Source of the DNA: Portunus trituberculatus
Taxonomy: Eukaryota > Arthropoda > Malacostraca > Decapoda > Portunidae
NCBI RefSeq assembly: GCF_017591435.1
Contig: NC_059255.1
Span: 3,713,748 to 3,777,747 of the forward strand
DNA length: 64,000 nt
Reading direction: 5' to 3'
In this document: piece by piece, positions 33,569 through 44,400 of the stretch
Layout of the letters: the number at the start of each line of letters is the position of its first letter
Position numbering within the stretch: the stretch's first letter is position 1
Notes under the pieces: generated by a model
What the model was told of the DNA's origin: nothing
Database searches by the model: none
The model's input: the letters and a program-made list of their open reading frames with translations, nothing else
Translations under genes and position numbers: made by a program

Positions 33569-34795
33569 ATGGCTGCAACACTCGAGCAACACACACCACC
33601 AACCAACACAGTGAAGGAGGAGGAGGAGCAGCAACACTCACCAACGATCATAGTGAAAGAGGAGGAGGAGGAGGAGGAGGAGGAGGAAAGGAGCTATGAT
33701 TGCCCAGATTGTTTTGAGAACCTGCCAAACAAGAGCCTGTACATTCAACACACCCTGAGTCACGTTGGTGTTGCAATTCACAGATGTGGGGTGTGCAATA
33801 AACTCTTCAGCCACGCTACCCACCTCGCCAGACATTCCCTGGTTCACAAGAGGAGGAAGCATGAGTGTAAGGTGTGTGGGAGGGTGTTTAGCCAGCGTGG
33901 GAACATGCTGCAACACCTAAACACGCATGATAAGGTGAAGAAATATAAGTGTGATGAATGTGGGAAGCTCTTCACGTATAAATACTCGCTAACCGAACAT
34001 TTGCGTAGACATTTAGGCGTGATGGAGTACAGATGTGAGGTTTGTGGTAAAGAGTTCGTGCATAAGGCTAACTACATGCAGCACCTCAATCTACACTCCA
34101 ATATCAATAAGTATGTGTGTGAGGAGTGTGGCAAGGAATTCTGCTACAAATCAAGCTACAACCAGCACCTTAACATTCACACACAAGCCAAGAGGTTCCG
34201 CTGTGAGGAGTGCGGGAAGGAGTTCAACTTTAAGAGCAATCTCAAGCAGCACATGAACACACACGCCACCATCCGAACATCTGAGAAGTGCGAAGAGTGC
34301 GGGAAACACTTCTCAAACAAGAGCAACTTAAAACAACACTACAAGAAGCACTTAGGCGTTAAAAGATTCAAGTGCGATGTGTGTGAGGAACAGTTTACCC
34401 TAGAGAGCAGCCTTATCAAACACATGGCAGAGAGACACCCAGATATTGAAATGTACAAATGCAATGACTGTGGCAAACCGTTTCTCCGCAAGTACGACCT
34501 GGTAAGACATGCAGCCGTTCACAGCAACCTCAAGCCTTATAAGTGTGAAGTGTGTGGCAAAGCTTTCATCCATAAAAACACTTGGAAAAGGCATGCAGAT
34601 GTACACACTGGCCTGAGAGAGTTCAAGTGTGAGGAATGTGGCAAGATGTTTAGTCAGAAAGGAGTGCTGGGAATACATTTAAAGACTGTGCATGCTGGGA
34701 CGAAGAATTTTGAGTGTCAGGAGTGTGGAAGGAGGCTCTCGCAGAAGTCGCATCTAAGACGACACTTGTTGAAGGTCCACGGGAAGAAGTCATGA
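33569..34795 (+). CDS. C2H2 zinc-finger protein, 13 fingers
   Basis: A 408-aa protein, probably a sequence-specific DNA-binding nuclear regulator. Thirteen C2H2 fingers run from about residue 43 to the C-terminus with the classic C-x2-C-x12-H-x3/4-H spacing. The aromatic and Leu core positions are largely kept, and fingers 1 and 13 are the most divergent. Linkers are mostly not the canonical TGEKP, and some are degenerate (HTQAKRF, HLGVKRF). The N-terminus is short and acidic: a Glu run encoded by GAG/GAA repeats, with two VKEE motifs of the negatively charged SUMO-acceptor type. There is no KRAB, BTB, SCAN or ZAD domain in the visible exon, though a ZAD or other domain could lie in an upstream exon. 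The start was chosen as the first ATG giving the full frame; an upstream in-frame extension to the splice acceptor has no other Met. The specific orthologue cannot be named. Confidence 0.9.
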   Translation: MAATLEQHTPPTNTVKEEEEQQHSPTIIVKEEEEEEEEEERSYDCPDCFENLPNKSLYIQHTLSHVGVAIHRCGVCNKLFSHATHLARHSLVHKRRKHECKVCGRVFSQRGNMLQHLNTHDKVKKYKCDECGKLFTYKYSLTEHLRRHLGVMEYRCEVCGKEFVHKANYMQHLNLHSNINKYVCEECGKEFCYKSSYNQHLNIHTQAKRFRCEECGKEFNFKSNLKQHMNTHATIRTSEKCEECGKHFSNKSNLKQHYKKHLGVKRFKCDVCEEQFTLESSLIKHMAERHPDIEMYKCNDCGKPFLRKYDLVRHAAVHSNLKPYKCEVCGKAFIHKNTWKRHADVHTGLREFKCEECGKMFSQKGVLGIHLKTVHAGTKNFECQECGRRLSQKSHLRRHLLKVHGKKS

Positions 34796-35476
34796 GGGTT
34801 TGTGGAGAGAAAAAGGTGGAGAAAAGGAAAAAGAAAAGAAGAAATGTTGATGGTAAAAGTGTATAGGAAAAATTTATGAGAGTTTGTGTAGAGTAACTTA
34901 ATGAAGGAAAAAGTGCATAGGAAGAATTTATGAGAATTTGCAGAGAGAAAAGTAGAAAAATTATGTTACAAGTGTATGGAAAGAATGTTTAAGAAAAGTA
35001 AAAATGGAGGAAGAAAAATGAAAAAATTAGGTTTTATATTAATTAACTGGATGAAAGAAATAAAAAAGAACTAAATGAAATGTATATAGGAAGAAATTTT
35101 GTGAGTTTGTGGAGGAAGGTTTAAGAAAAAGTTAAAGAAAAATGTGAAAACAGCATAGAAGGAAGCCGTGATAGTTTGTGCCAGGAAAATTTGAGAAAAG
35201 TAGGAAAATAAGAAATGCTGGTGTATGTGGAGGGAAAAGTTTGAGAGAAGTAGAAATGAAAGAAGAAAAGGTGGTGTTAATTGTGTATATGAAGAAAAAA
35301 AAAAAAAAAGGAAAATGCTTATAATACAGACAAGAAACACTAGTCAAAGATGTACACTAAGAACATATGAAGGTAATGTATAGAAAAATATATATACAAC
35401 TGAGTTTTTTTACAATTCAGAGGACAAGCCAAAGAAAAGAAAAATATATATAATTCCAGATCCTAAAAATATTGTA

Positions 35477-35492
35477 AATAAAAAAGAATAAA
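35477..35492 (+). terminator. Overlapping poly(A) signals in the zinc-finger 3' UTR
   Basis: AATAAA at 35477-35482 and again at 35487-35492, about 690 bases past the stop codon. The A-rich 3' flank (34796-35470) contains loosely repeated AGGAAGAATTTATGAG-type words and no ORF of note. Confidence 0.55.
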
Positions 35493-35499
35493 AGAGAAC

Positions 35500-36003
35500 C
35501 AGCCATTTTATCTTATTGTGTATTGTGATAATTGATAATGTTGTCTTGAAATAATTTGTCAAACTTAAACCAGAGAGAGAGAGAGAGAGAGAACTAATAG
35601 AGATTTTGGTGTGTAAGAAAGAGTTTATAGTAGTGTAGGAGGTGAAAGAAGGAAGGTGAACTAGTAAACTTGTATTAGTGAGGTGGACAGAATAGTGTTA
35701 GCAGTTAGTCAGATTGAAGTTAGTTAGACACAAAGGTTTGGATGGGAAATGTTTATGGGTTTAGTTGAAGTGTGATTGTTTTTTATATATTTATTTAGTC
35801 TAATTATGTTCCAGAAACTTAATTTATGTTTTGAAAATGATTAATGTTAAGAGTTAATTGGACAAAAAAAATGACCAGATTTATTTATTTATGTTATTTA
35901 TGCACCATTAGTCAAACTCTTACTAAATAAATGAAAAAAAAAAAAAAAACGTATATTTAAACTTTGCATCAGGCAAACCTTTACAGAACACACACACACA
36001 CAG
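35500..36003 (+). other. Unique AT-rich flank between zinc-finger gene and LINE
   Basis: Contains a short (GA)n at about 35573-35591 and an AATAAA at 35926-35931 followed by a run of about 17 A. A CA tract at about 35988-36001 directly precedes the LINE. No coding region is seen. Confidence 0.5.
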
Positions 36004-36023
36004 AAAGGAGGTAAATTACAAAG

Positions 36024-36580
36024 TTGCAAGTCTGGAAAAGGAAATCAGAGTCTGGGGAGAAAACTTTGGGCCTTGCTGAAATTATAGATCAACAGATCAT
36101 AGAAGAGAAGATTGCTGAGAAAGTGGTGAAGGTTATTAAGTCAAATGAGACATTGGTGAGGGAAACTGTAGACAAAAAGAGATGTGTGGTGATATTTGGT
36201 GTGGAGGAGGATAAGACACCGAGTAAAATGGAGAGAGAAAAACATAAAAAGGTGATAAATAATATCATTAATGTGGTGCAGGAGGAGGAAAAGACCTAGT
36301 ACAAGAAATAGAGGACTTCCATAGAATTGGAAAGTTCACAGGAGAAGGTATGAGGCCAATAAGAATCAAACTTAAGTCACAAAAGGATGTAGATGAATTG
36401 GTGGAGAAGTCATGGAGGCTAGCCCAGCAGGAAACAACAAGGAAGATTTGGTTGAGAAGAGATCTCGGTGAAAAGGAAAGAGAAATGTTAAATGAGTTGA
36501 GAAAGGAGGCTTTGAAAAAAATGAAGAGAGGACAGAAGAGGAGAAGAAAGAGTTTTTCTGGAGAATCTTGGATATGAGAC
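36024..36580 (+). pseudogene. LINE ORF1-like remnant
   Basis: Two overlapping frames, 36024-36299 and 36290-36577, read as one Lys/Glu-rich protein broken by a frameshift near 36295. It carries KKRCVVIFGVEED, then DFHRIGKFTGEGMRPIRI and KIWLRRDLGEKEREMLNEL. This is the nucleic-acid-binding type of ORF1 found in arthropod CR1/Jockey elements (family assignment by resemblance). No zinc knuckles are seen in the remaining part. Confidence 0.55.
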
Positions 36581-36639
36581 TGAGGAAGTGGTTCATAACC
36601 CAGAAAAGTACAGCAAGAAAGGACTAAAGAAACTTACAT

Positions 36640-37330
36640 GAGCGGAATGTAATGTATTCCAACATAAATGGAGTGATATCGGGATTTTAGAACTCAACGA
36701 TTACTTGAGGGACAAGAACCCAGATATTGTGGGTCTTACTGAAACAAAACTGAGAGAGGAGAAGACCTGATGATGGTTGGAGAAGGAAATATAATGTTTG
36801 GAAAAGAAATAGAGTAGGTAAGATGGGAGGAGGAGTGATGTTGCTGGTTAAAAAGATATAAAGGTGGATCAAGTGAAAGAAGGTATGGGAAAGGCAGAAG
36901 TGCTAAAGATCAGAGCAGAAACTAATGAAGGAAAAAGAGGCACTACATAGTGGTGTACGTACCACCTAAGACAAATGCATGGTCAGTACAGGAATATGAA
37001 GAAATGATAAGTGATACAGGAACATGTCTGGAAGAAATGTTGGGTGGCTGTGAACGAACTATAATGATGGGAGATTTTAATTGTAAAGAGGTGTGTTGGG
37101 AGGACTGGTCAATGGAAGGATCAGAGACAACATGGGAAATACACTATTGACACTGGCAATGGAAAATGTGTTAACTCAGTGGGTCAAAGAAGATACTAGG
37201 TTTGGAGGAGAGGGAGCATCGTCAAGACTGGACTTGGTCTTTAGTACAGAGCCAATGGTCATTGAGGAGATGAGGGTGGAGTGCCCTTTAGCAAAGAGTG
37301 ATCATGCAGTTTTGGAGTTCAAGGTGATAG
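36640..37330 (+). pseudogene. LINE endonuclease domain remnant
   Basis: AP-endonuclease-like motifs appear across three frames: YSNINGVISG near 36657, PDIVGLTETKL near 36720, MMGDFNCKEVCWED near 37065, SRLDLVF near 37220 and KSDHAVLEF near 37296. Frame changes lie near 36690, 36770 and 37095. The catalytic GDFN and SDH signatures are still readable, but the frame is not continuous. Confidence 0.8.
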
Positions 37331-37829
37331 ATGAAGAGAAATCTAGAAGAAATGAAGAATATAAAGTGGGAAGATGGAATTATGCCAAGACAGATTTTGG
37401 AAACCTAAAGAAATTCTTTCAAGAGACAAATTGGATGAAATTCAAGAGTGCTAAGGAGCAAATGAAAAGTGGAAGGAATTTATAAAAATATACAAAGAAG
37501 GTGAGAAAAATTTGTACCAATAAGACAACATAGAGAAGTTGGAAAGCAGGACTGGTTTAACGATAGATGTGAAAAGGCTAGAACAAGAAAAGAGGATGCA
37601 TGGAAGAGGTGGAGAAGGAAAAGACGGATTAAGCAGTGGGAAAGTTACAAAAGAGCAAGAAATGAATATGTGTTGATTAGAAGAGAAGAAAGAAAGAAAC
37701 AAGAAAAGGATATAATTGATAAATGTAAAGACCAACCAAGGCTTTTTACAGACATGTGAACAACAACATCAAAAATAGAGAAAGTATTGAAAGTTTAGAA
37801 GTAAATGGAGTATGCAGTGAAGATCCCAG

Positions 37830-39430
37830 GAAATGGCAGAGGCTATGAATGGATGCTTTCGGAAGGTATTCACAAAGGAGACTGCTTTTGACAAACCACT
37901 GGTAATGGAACAGAAAGGGATTATGAAGGAGTTTCAAGTAACTGTGGAGGAGATCAAGAATATGATGGGGAGTTTAGAAGTGAGAAAAGCTGTGGGACCT
38001 GATGGGGTATCAGGATGGATTTTAAGAGAATGCAGGAGCAACTGGCAGAAAAAGTTTGTGAAGTAATTGATGCCTCATTAAGGGAAGGTGTAGTGCCCCA
38101 AGACTGGAAAAGAGCTAACATTGTCCCAATCTATAAATCAGGTAACAAGAGAGACCCATTGAACTATAGACCAGTGTCACTTACAAGTGTGGTAGCTAAG
38201 ATGTGTGAGAGGGTGGTGAAGAATAGATGGACAGACTTCTTGGAGAAAAATGACATACTTTGTGAGTGTCAATTTGGTTTTAGAAAAGGGCGTTCATGCA
38301 CGACAAACCTGATATGTTACTATTCGAGGGTGATAGATGTAATACAGGAAAGAGATGGTTGGGCTGATGGAATATATCTGGATTTAAAAAAGGCCTTTGA
38401 TAAGGTACCACACCGGAGACTGATCTGGAAACTTGAAATGGTAGGAGGAGTGCATGGCAGTTTACTAAAATGGATGGAAGACTTTTGGTAGGAAGAGAAA
38501 TGAGAACAATAATTAAGGACAGACCATCAGAATGGGGCTTGGTGGAGAGTGGAGTTCCACAGGGATCAGTGTTGGCACCAGTAATGTTCGCGGTCTACAT
38601 AAATGACATGGTGGATGGGGTGTCCAGTTATGTGAGCCTATTTGCAGACGATGCAAAATTGTTAAGAAAAGTGAGATGTGACAAAGATTGCGAACTACTC
38701 CAGGAAGACTTGGACAGAATATGGAAATGGAGCTGTACATGGCAAATGGAGTTCAACACGACAAAATGCAAGAAAATAGAGTTTGGCAAGAGTGAAAGAA
38801 GAATCAGGAGTATGTACAAGATAGGAAATGAAGACATAAAACCAGTCATGAAGAAAAAGACCTTGGGGTGACAATTACCAATGACCTATCGCCAGAGAGA
38901 CATATAAACAAAATAATTGGAGAAGTATTGAACTTATTGAGGAACATAAGAGTGGCGTTCGTATATTTAGATGAAGAAATGATGAAGAAAATAATTACTG
39001 CAATGATAAGACCGAGGCTTGAATATGCAACAATACAGTGGGCTCGAACTTAAAGAAACACATAAGGAAACTAGAGAAAGTACAGAGGGCTGCAACAAAA
39101 ATGGTGCCTGACTTAAGAGATTTGACTTATGAAGACAGACTGAACAGAATGCAACTTCCGACCCTGGAAAACAGAAGAGAAAGGGAGACCTGATAGCAAT
39201 ATACAGAGTGATGATTGGCATGGAAAAATGGATAGGGAAGATCTGTGTATGTGGAATGAAAGAATGTCGAGAGGGCATGGGAAAAAACTAAAATGGCCAC
39301 TTATAGGAGAGATGTGAAAAAATATAGCTTCCCTCATAGAAGGGTGGAAGCATGGAATAGTTTAGACGTGGAAGTGGTCAACGCAAGGAATATTCATGAT
39401 TTTAAGAAAAAGCTGGACATTAGTAGATAT
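37830..39430 (+). pseudogene. LINE reverse transcriptase remnant
   Basis: RT blocks in order: KAVGPDGVSGWILREC (about 37988), NYRPVSLTSVVAKMCERVVK (38164), GFRKGRSCTTNLI (38276), YLDLKKAFDKVPHRR (38375), SGVPQGSVLAPVMF (38548) and LFADDAKLL (38638, the catalytic F-A-D-D form). These are followed by the C-terminal MIRPRLEYA and LEKVQRAATKMV segments. Frame shifts near 38040, 38470, 38870 and 39050 and later stops disable it. Expected for a CR1/Jockey-type ORF2. Confidence 0.88.
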
Positions 39431-39507
39431 GGAGACGGGACAGTACGAGCATAGCTCTTTTCCCGTATGTTACAATTAGGTAAATACAATTAGGTAACAC
39501 ACACACA

Positions 39508-40033
39508 TGAAATGATGAAGAAATTGATAAGTACTTTAATAAGACCCAGATTGGAATATGCAGGAGTAGTGTGGACCCCTTATAAAAAGAAACACCTAAG
39601 GAAATTGGAGAGACTACAAAAATGGCTACAAGAATGGTTCCAGAATTTGAAGGGATGACATATGAGGAGAAACTAAAGGCTATGCATCTACCAACCCTGG
39701 AACAAAGAAGGAGAGAGGAGACCTGATACAAGTTTTTAAATTGATCAACGGAATGGACCAAGTGGATCATGAGAAACTGATCCTGAGAGAAGAATATGAC
39801 ATCCGAAGCACAAGATCGCATAGTAAAAAGCTGAGAAAAGGAAGATGTCTGAGAGATGTTAAAAATATAGTTTCCCGCAAAGATGTATTGAGACGTGGAA
39901 CAGTTTAAATGAAGTAGTGTCTGCAACGAGTGTGCATACTTTCAAAGTAAGATTGGATAAGTGTAGATATGGAGACGGGGCCACACGAGCATAAAGCCCA
40001 GGCCCTGTAAAACTACAACTAGGTAAATACACA
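39508..40033 (+). mobile_element. 5'-truncated LINE 3' fragment
   Basis: Begins inside ORF2 at the same position as the MIRPRLEYA block of the neighbouring element (here STLIRPRLEYAGVVWTPYKK) and runs through frame-shifted C-terminal sequence (SFPQRCIETWNSLNEVV-like). It ends at TACAACTAGGTAAATACACA. It is a related but distinct subfamily, joined head-to-tail with the larger LINE across a short CA tract. Confidence 0.8.
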
Positions 40034-40203
40034 CCATATCTCTTGCCCCTGTCTGGCAGTGCGGTAATTTTTTATTTTAATTAATGCAGAATGACAAGTT
40101 AATAATGACAAGGTGAGAGACAGAGATAACATGCTTTAAATGAGAAGCTTCAAGTCACTCAAGCCTTGTAAAGGGTCTACACTATATAGAATACATGAGA
40201 ATG

Positions 40204-40741
40204 GGGAGAGCAGAAGCACGGCCGGTGTCACATGCCAAAGTGTGGCCCGTGAGTGTTTAGTTGCGTCTTCTGTGCATGCGCGGCCCGGGAGCGAACGACA
40301 GACACTATAATATATTATGTCATGCCTATAGCTATGACAGAATGTGACAAGTGATAGATATTGGGTGAATTTAAACAATTCGATTTTTTTTTTTTTTTTT
40401 TTTTTATCACAGTAGCCATTGGCTTTCAGCATGTATCGGTGGAAAGACTAGTGCCTCACTATGGTAGAAAAAGAACCAAAGCAGAAATATCACTATTTGT
40501 TTGATATGGGTGGCCTAAAATATGCTGTGGCTGAAAACAACGTTAATATAGCTCATTTTTCAATGATACACTATACATGGGCCTTGAAATGTATGTCATA
40601 CCTTCTCCATAATCCCGTTGGATGCTTCCATGCCACACTTTGTCCCAGCAGGCCGCGGCGGCGTCTACTCCCGGATCGCGCATGGGCAGAAGACGCATCT
40701 AAACACTTTGTCACAGCCACACTATATCACGGGACACAGGA
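40204..40741. repeat. Inverted pair of a GC-richer repeat
   Basis: The left arm (about 40217-40300: TGTTTAGTTGCGTCTTCTGT, GCATGCGCGGCCCGGGAG) is the reverse complement of the right arm (about 40640-40741), with some divergence. The roughly 340-bp loop contains a T-run (40384-40405). Two copies of one element in opposite orientation, or one foldback element, would explain it. I do not recognise the family. Confidence 0.65.
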
Positions 40742-40754
40742 ACCAGTTTGATGG

Positions 40755-41690
40755 CTTGTTATTCTTTTTTACTTGATTGTACTTCCTTCTTGGTGTGGTG
40801 TGCAATGAGGATAGTTAGTACTTGTTATTTCAATTGGAGTGTGTGTGTGTGTGTGTAATTCACTGTTTGATCTGCTGCAGTCTCTGACGAGACAGCCAGA
40901 CGTTACCCTACGGAACGAGCTCAGAGCTCATTATTTCCGATCTTGGGATAGGTCTGAGACCAGGCACACCCACACACCGGGACAACAAGGTCACAACTCC
41001 TCCATTTACATCCCGTACCTACTCACTGCTAGGTGAACACTGAACACTGAACAGGAGCTACACGTGAAAGGAGACACACCCAAATATCTCCACCCGGACG
41101 GGGAATCGAACCCCGGTCATCTGGCTTGTGAAGCACTGAGCTACCGAGTGTGTGTGTGTGTGTGTGTGTGTGGCGCTTTGAGTTTACGATTAAGATAGCT
41201 TCTTACTCAATTTTTATATGTTTTTATTTGATTGTATTTCATTTTATCTTGGTGTAGTGTGCAGTGAGGGTAAGAAGTGCTTGTTATTTGAATTGGAGAG
41301 TGTTGCGTGGATTGGCTGGTGGGTATGTGGCGCTTGGAATATAGTGACTAGGCTAGTAGGCGGTACCTTGAGTTTACAATACGATGGCTTCTTATTCAAT
41401 TTTTACATGTTTTTACTTGACTGTATTTCCTTTTATCTTGGTGTGGTGTGCAATGAGGGTAGTTAGTGCTTGTTATTTGAATTGAAGAGTGTTGAGTGTG
41501 GCGCTTGCAAGGAAGATAGTGAGTTGTCGATACTTTGAGTTCACAATTACGAAGGCTTATTACTCAATTTTCACGCGTTTTTGCTTGATTGTTCTTCATT
41601 TTTCTTGGTGTAGTGTACGACGAGGGTAAGAAGTGCTTGTTATTTGAATTGGAGTGTGTGTGTGTGTGTGTGTGTGTGGTGGCGCGCCCT
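40755..41690 (+). repeat. ~170-bp tandem repeat, four units, interrupted by a SINE
   Basis: Units share TTTTTACTTGATTGTATTTC, TATCTTGGTGTGGTGTGCAA, TGAGGGTAGTTAGTGCTTGT, TATTTGAATTGGAGTGTG and TGGCGCTTTGAGTTTACAAT, starting about 40755, 41212, 41405 and 41575. The GTGTGTG word inside the unit has expanded in two copies, and the SINE lies between the two halves of the first unit's GT run. Confidence 0.8.
40856..41147 (-). mobile_element. tRNA-derived SINE
   Basis: On the minus strand the head reads CGGTAGCTCAGTGCTTCACA (A box at 41133-41143) then GACCGGGGTTCGATTCCCCG (B box at 41102-41112). A tRNA-unrelated body of about 230 bp ends GCAGCAGATCAAACAGTGAA followed by a CA-type tail. The A-to-B distance is about 20 nt, shorter than in an intact tRNA, so part of the tRNA-like head is deleted. 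Both sides are GT/CA microsatellite. Confidence 0.78.
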
Positions 41691-43264
41691 GCTGGAACTC
41701 GCTGGCGGAGGAAGCAAGTCAAGCAACAAGTGGCAAGTGTCGAGTGTTCCTGAGCCGCGGTGTTGGTAAGACGTGAGGCAATAAAGAGTCCTGTATAATT
41801 AGAGTGTTTCCTTCATACTGAGGTGCCAGTGCCTTGATAGTGTGCAATACTGAACGCTTTGCCCCGTATTATCTCTGGGTTATGAAGAAACAGCAGTGGA
41901 CACGAGCAGAAAACCCGGACAACATAAAACAGAGACTAAATGAAAGACGAGATTGGTTTACCGAGAACATTTTGCACAGTGAAGATGAAAACTGTTTGTG
42001 CATTAGTGTGTGGCTTCTCGGTAAAGTAAGCTGCACTTTTTATACGAGGGTGAAGGCGTAAGGCAGGTGGGAGAGCTGAGAGGCGCAGGGGGGTTTACGG
42101 GTAGTCTGGGCAGGCTTCACTTGCAAACATACGGATAACATTCATATAACTCAACAAGTCACGGTCATAAGTCAAATCACTTCTCCCTAACCTCCAGGAC
42201 AACTTATCAGTATGACAGTAAATAGCCGCTCCTCCCACCCCGGAAAATGAAGACCCCAGATCTAAGCAAACGTCAGCCCAGGCCGCTGATATTTATCGGT
42301 CGTTATCTGCTCACCTTTCATTTATTACAAGCCAAACATGTCATGAGATGGAGCCGCCAGCCTCTGCCGTCACATCATCCCGTCAAATATATCCGCCATG
42401 GCCTGGTGTTGGTGTGGTGAAGGTTTTAAAGTGAACATAGCAGCACCGGGCTGCCGCTGGTGCCGCTGCCATCTTGGATTGTGTCCGCCTGGCCGGGCTG
42501 GCCCTGGCGCATGGGGCAAGTCGGTAACACTGTTTTCCCGATATTTCTCCCACTAATTACTGGGAGTGTTGAGATGGGTTTATTGTTTGTAAATGATAGC
42601 TAGCAACATTGTGAGTGTTTCCAGTACACGTGTTGCGAGGAACAAGTTTGCTTTGTGGGTGTTTTGGTGTAAATGTGTGTCGGGTTTCCGGTGTGATTTT
42701 TTCTAAACCCGATTATGAACTTTTTATTCGAGTTTCTAGGTAAGATATTATTGCTTGGAAAAATACTTGATGACTTAATAAATGTTGAAACACCTGTTTG
42801 AGGTGAGTGTGCAGACTTTGAAGTAATCTTTAGTCCCGTTCAAAGTTTAAAGGTTTGTGTTTACGGGTTCGTATTTTTCTTTTTATTTCGGCTCCAAACT
42901 AAACCTTAAGTATTTGTGAAAGTAGTTCATAGCTTTTGAAGTGTTGGAATTACAAAAAAATCTAACTTTGTGGGCTGTAGGATTACATTTAATGATATCG
43001 ATGTTATAAAATTTTGCCTAGTTAATTCTTATTTTTCACTTTATTACTACTCAAGCTTGAAGTGTTTTGTTAATTTGGGAATAGTTAAAATATGAGGAAT
43101 CTAAATATATAAAGGAATTCAGTCTATGTGCAGTATTTAAAAACCTGATTTTCCAAATGAATTGCGTAACGTATTTTACGAGGCCTGTGACGTCACGAGT
43201 TCCTGGCCAAGGGAGCCCGTGACGTCATCAGGCCCACCGCTGCCCGCCTAGCTAGCTCTCTCCA
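41691..43264. other. GC-richer unique stretch, possible promoter region
   Basis: Less AT-rich than its surroundings. It holds GGCGCGCCCTGCTGG near 41682, a candidate donor GTTGGTAAGACG near 41763, and GCTGCCATCTTGGATT at 42465-42480, a YY1/Pho-like motif in a GC-rich setting. It could mark the 5' end of a gene, but no convincing coding exon follows on either strand in this window. Confidence 0.35.
41882..42061 (+). CDS. Hypothetical 59-aa ORF or exon
   Basis: The ATG frame at 41882 reads a non-repetitive, mixed-composition peptide (MKKQQWTRAENPDNIKQRLN at the start) to TAA at 42059, within the GC-richer stretch. A possible splice donor GGTAAAGTAAGC lies inside near 42020. Composition is more protein-like than other small frames here, but there is no recognisable family, so a chance ORF remains likely. 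Confidence 0.2.
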   Translation: MKKQQWTRAENPDNIKQRLNERRDWFTENILHSEDENCLCISVWLLGKVSCTFYTRVKA

Positions 43265-44400
43265 CCATATTTAGCGCAATATACAAGCTTTTCAAGGTGT
43301 CTGGGAGTGTTTCTTGTCGCAGGTGTGTACTAGTAGTGATAGCAGGGGTGTGAGGGAGAGGTAGGAAGGAGAAGTAGAAGAAGAGGAGGATGAAAGCTGG
43401 CGCCGGTCTCTGTTCGTCATATTTAGTGTAATGTACAAAGTTTTGAAGGTGTGTGGGAGTGTTTCTAGGCGCAGGTGTGTACTAGTAGTGGTAGTAGAAG
43501 TGTGTGGAGGAGGAGGAGGAAGGAACGGGAAATAACGAAAGAGGAGGAGATAAAGGAGGATGAAAGCTGGTGCCTGGCTCTCTTCAGTCATTATTAGCGT
43601 AATATACAAGGTTTTCAAGGTGTCTGCGAGTGTTTGGAGGCGCGCAGGAGTGTAAGGTGTATCCTAGTGGAGGAAAAACGAAGGAAAAAAAAATTGAGAA
43701 AGAAGAAATAGAGGAGGATGAAAGCTGGCGCCGGGCTCTTCGTCATATTTAGCCTAATGTACGAGGTTTGCAAGGTGTCTGCGAGTGTTGCAAGGCGCCA
43801 GGTGTGTCCTAGTAGCAGTAGCAAGGGTGTGAGGAGGAAAAACGAAGGAAAAAATTGAGAGAAGAAATAAAGGAGGATGAAAGCTGGCGCCGGGCTCTCT
43901 CTTAACGCAATGTACAAAGTTTTTAATGTTTCTAGGCGCAGGTGTGTACTAGTAGTGGTAGCAGGGGTGTGAGGAGGAGGAAGGAAAGACAAATAGACGA
44001 AAAGAAAGATGAAAGCTGGTGCATGGGCTCTCTTCGTCCTATTTAGCGTAATGCACAAGGTTGTCAAGGTGTGTGGGAGTGTTTCCAGGCGCAGGTGTGT
44101 ACTTGTATTGGTAGCATGGGTGTGAGGAAGGAAAAATAGAGAGAGGAGAAATAAAGGAGGAGGAGGAAAGCTGGCACCGGTTCCTCTTCATCATATTTAC
44201 CCACATACAAGGTTGTCAAGGTGTGTGGGAGTGTTTCTAGGCACAGGTGTGTACTAGTAGTGGCAGGAGGAGTGTGTGGGAAGGAAATGTAGGAACAGAA
44301 AGGAGAAACGGAGGAAAAACAAGAAATACTCAGAAGACAATATTTTACCCTAATGTCCAGTGTTTTCGTGTGTGTTTTTTGGTGTGTAGGTAGTGTGCTG
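43265..44400 (+). repeat. ~165-bp tandem array, about seven units
   Basis: Units share GTGTGTGGGAGTGTTTCTAG, GCGCAGGTGTGTACTAGTAG, GATGAAAGCTGGCGCCGGGC and TCGTCATATTTAGCGTAATG. Each has a purine-rich GGAGGAGGAAGGA stretch of variable length. Minus-strand frames of 108-197 aa here are translations of this array. Confidence 0.85.

Larger units (their letters stand above)
36004..39507 (+). mobile_element. Decayed LINE (CR1/Jockey-like non-LTR retrotransposon)
   Basis: About 3.5 kb. In order: an ORF1-type remnant, an apurinic-type endonuclease and a reverse transcriptase with its C-terminal region. Many single-base frame changes and stops make it inactive. The 3' end repeats AATTAGGTAAATACAATTAGG and then CA dinucleotides. 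A CA tract also precedes the 5' end, so it may have inserted into, or templated, a (CA)n site. The tail words recur at two other fragments (39.5-40.0 and 51.0-51.25 kb), showing the family's 3' terminus. The clade is judged from RT and C-terminal motifs, not from a tree. Confidence 0.88.

Noticed and set aside
35926..35949. Processed-retrogene poly(A) tail after the zinc-finger gene
   Set aside because: The A-run follows AATAAA by only two bases, too close for a genuine tail, and the coding exon has an upstream splice acceptor, so retroposition is not supported.
41097..41147. Functional tRNA gene on the minus strand
   Set aside because: A and B boxes are present, but the spacing is too short and no acceptor stem or anticodon arm can be built; it is the head of a SINE.
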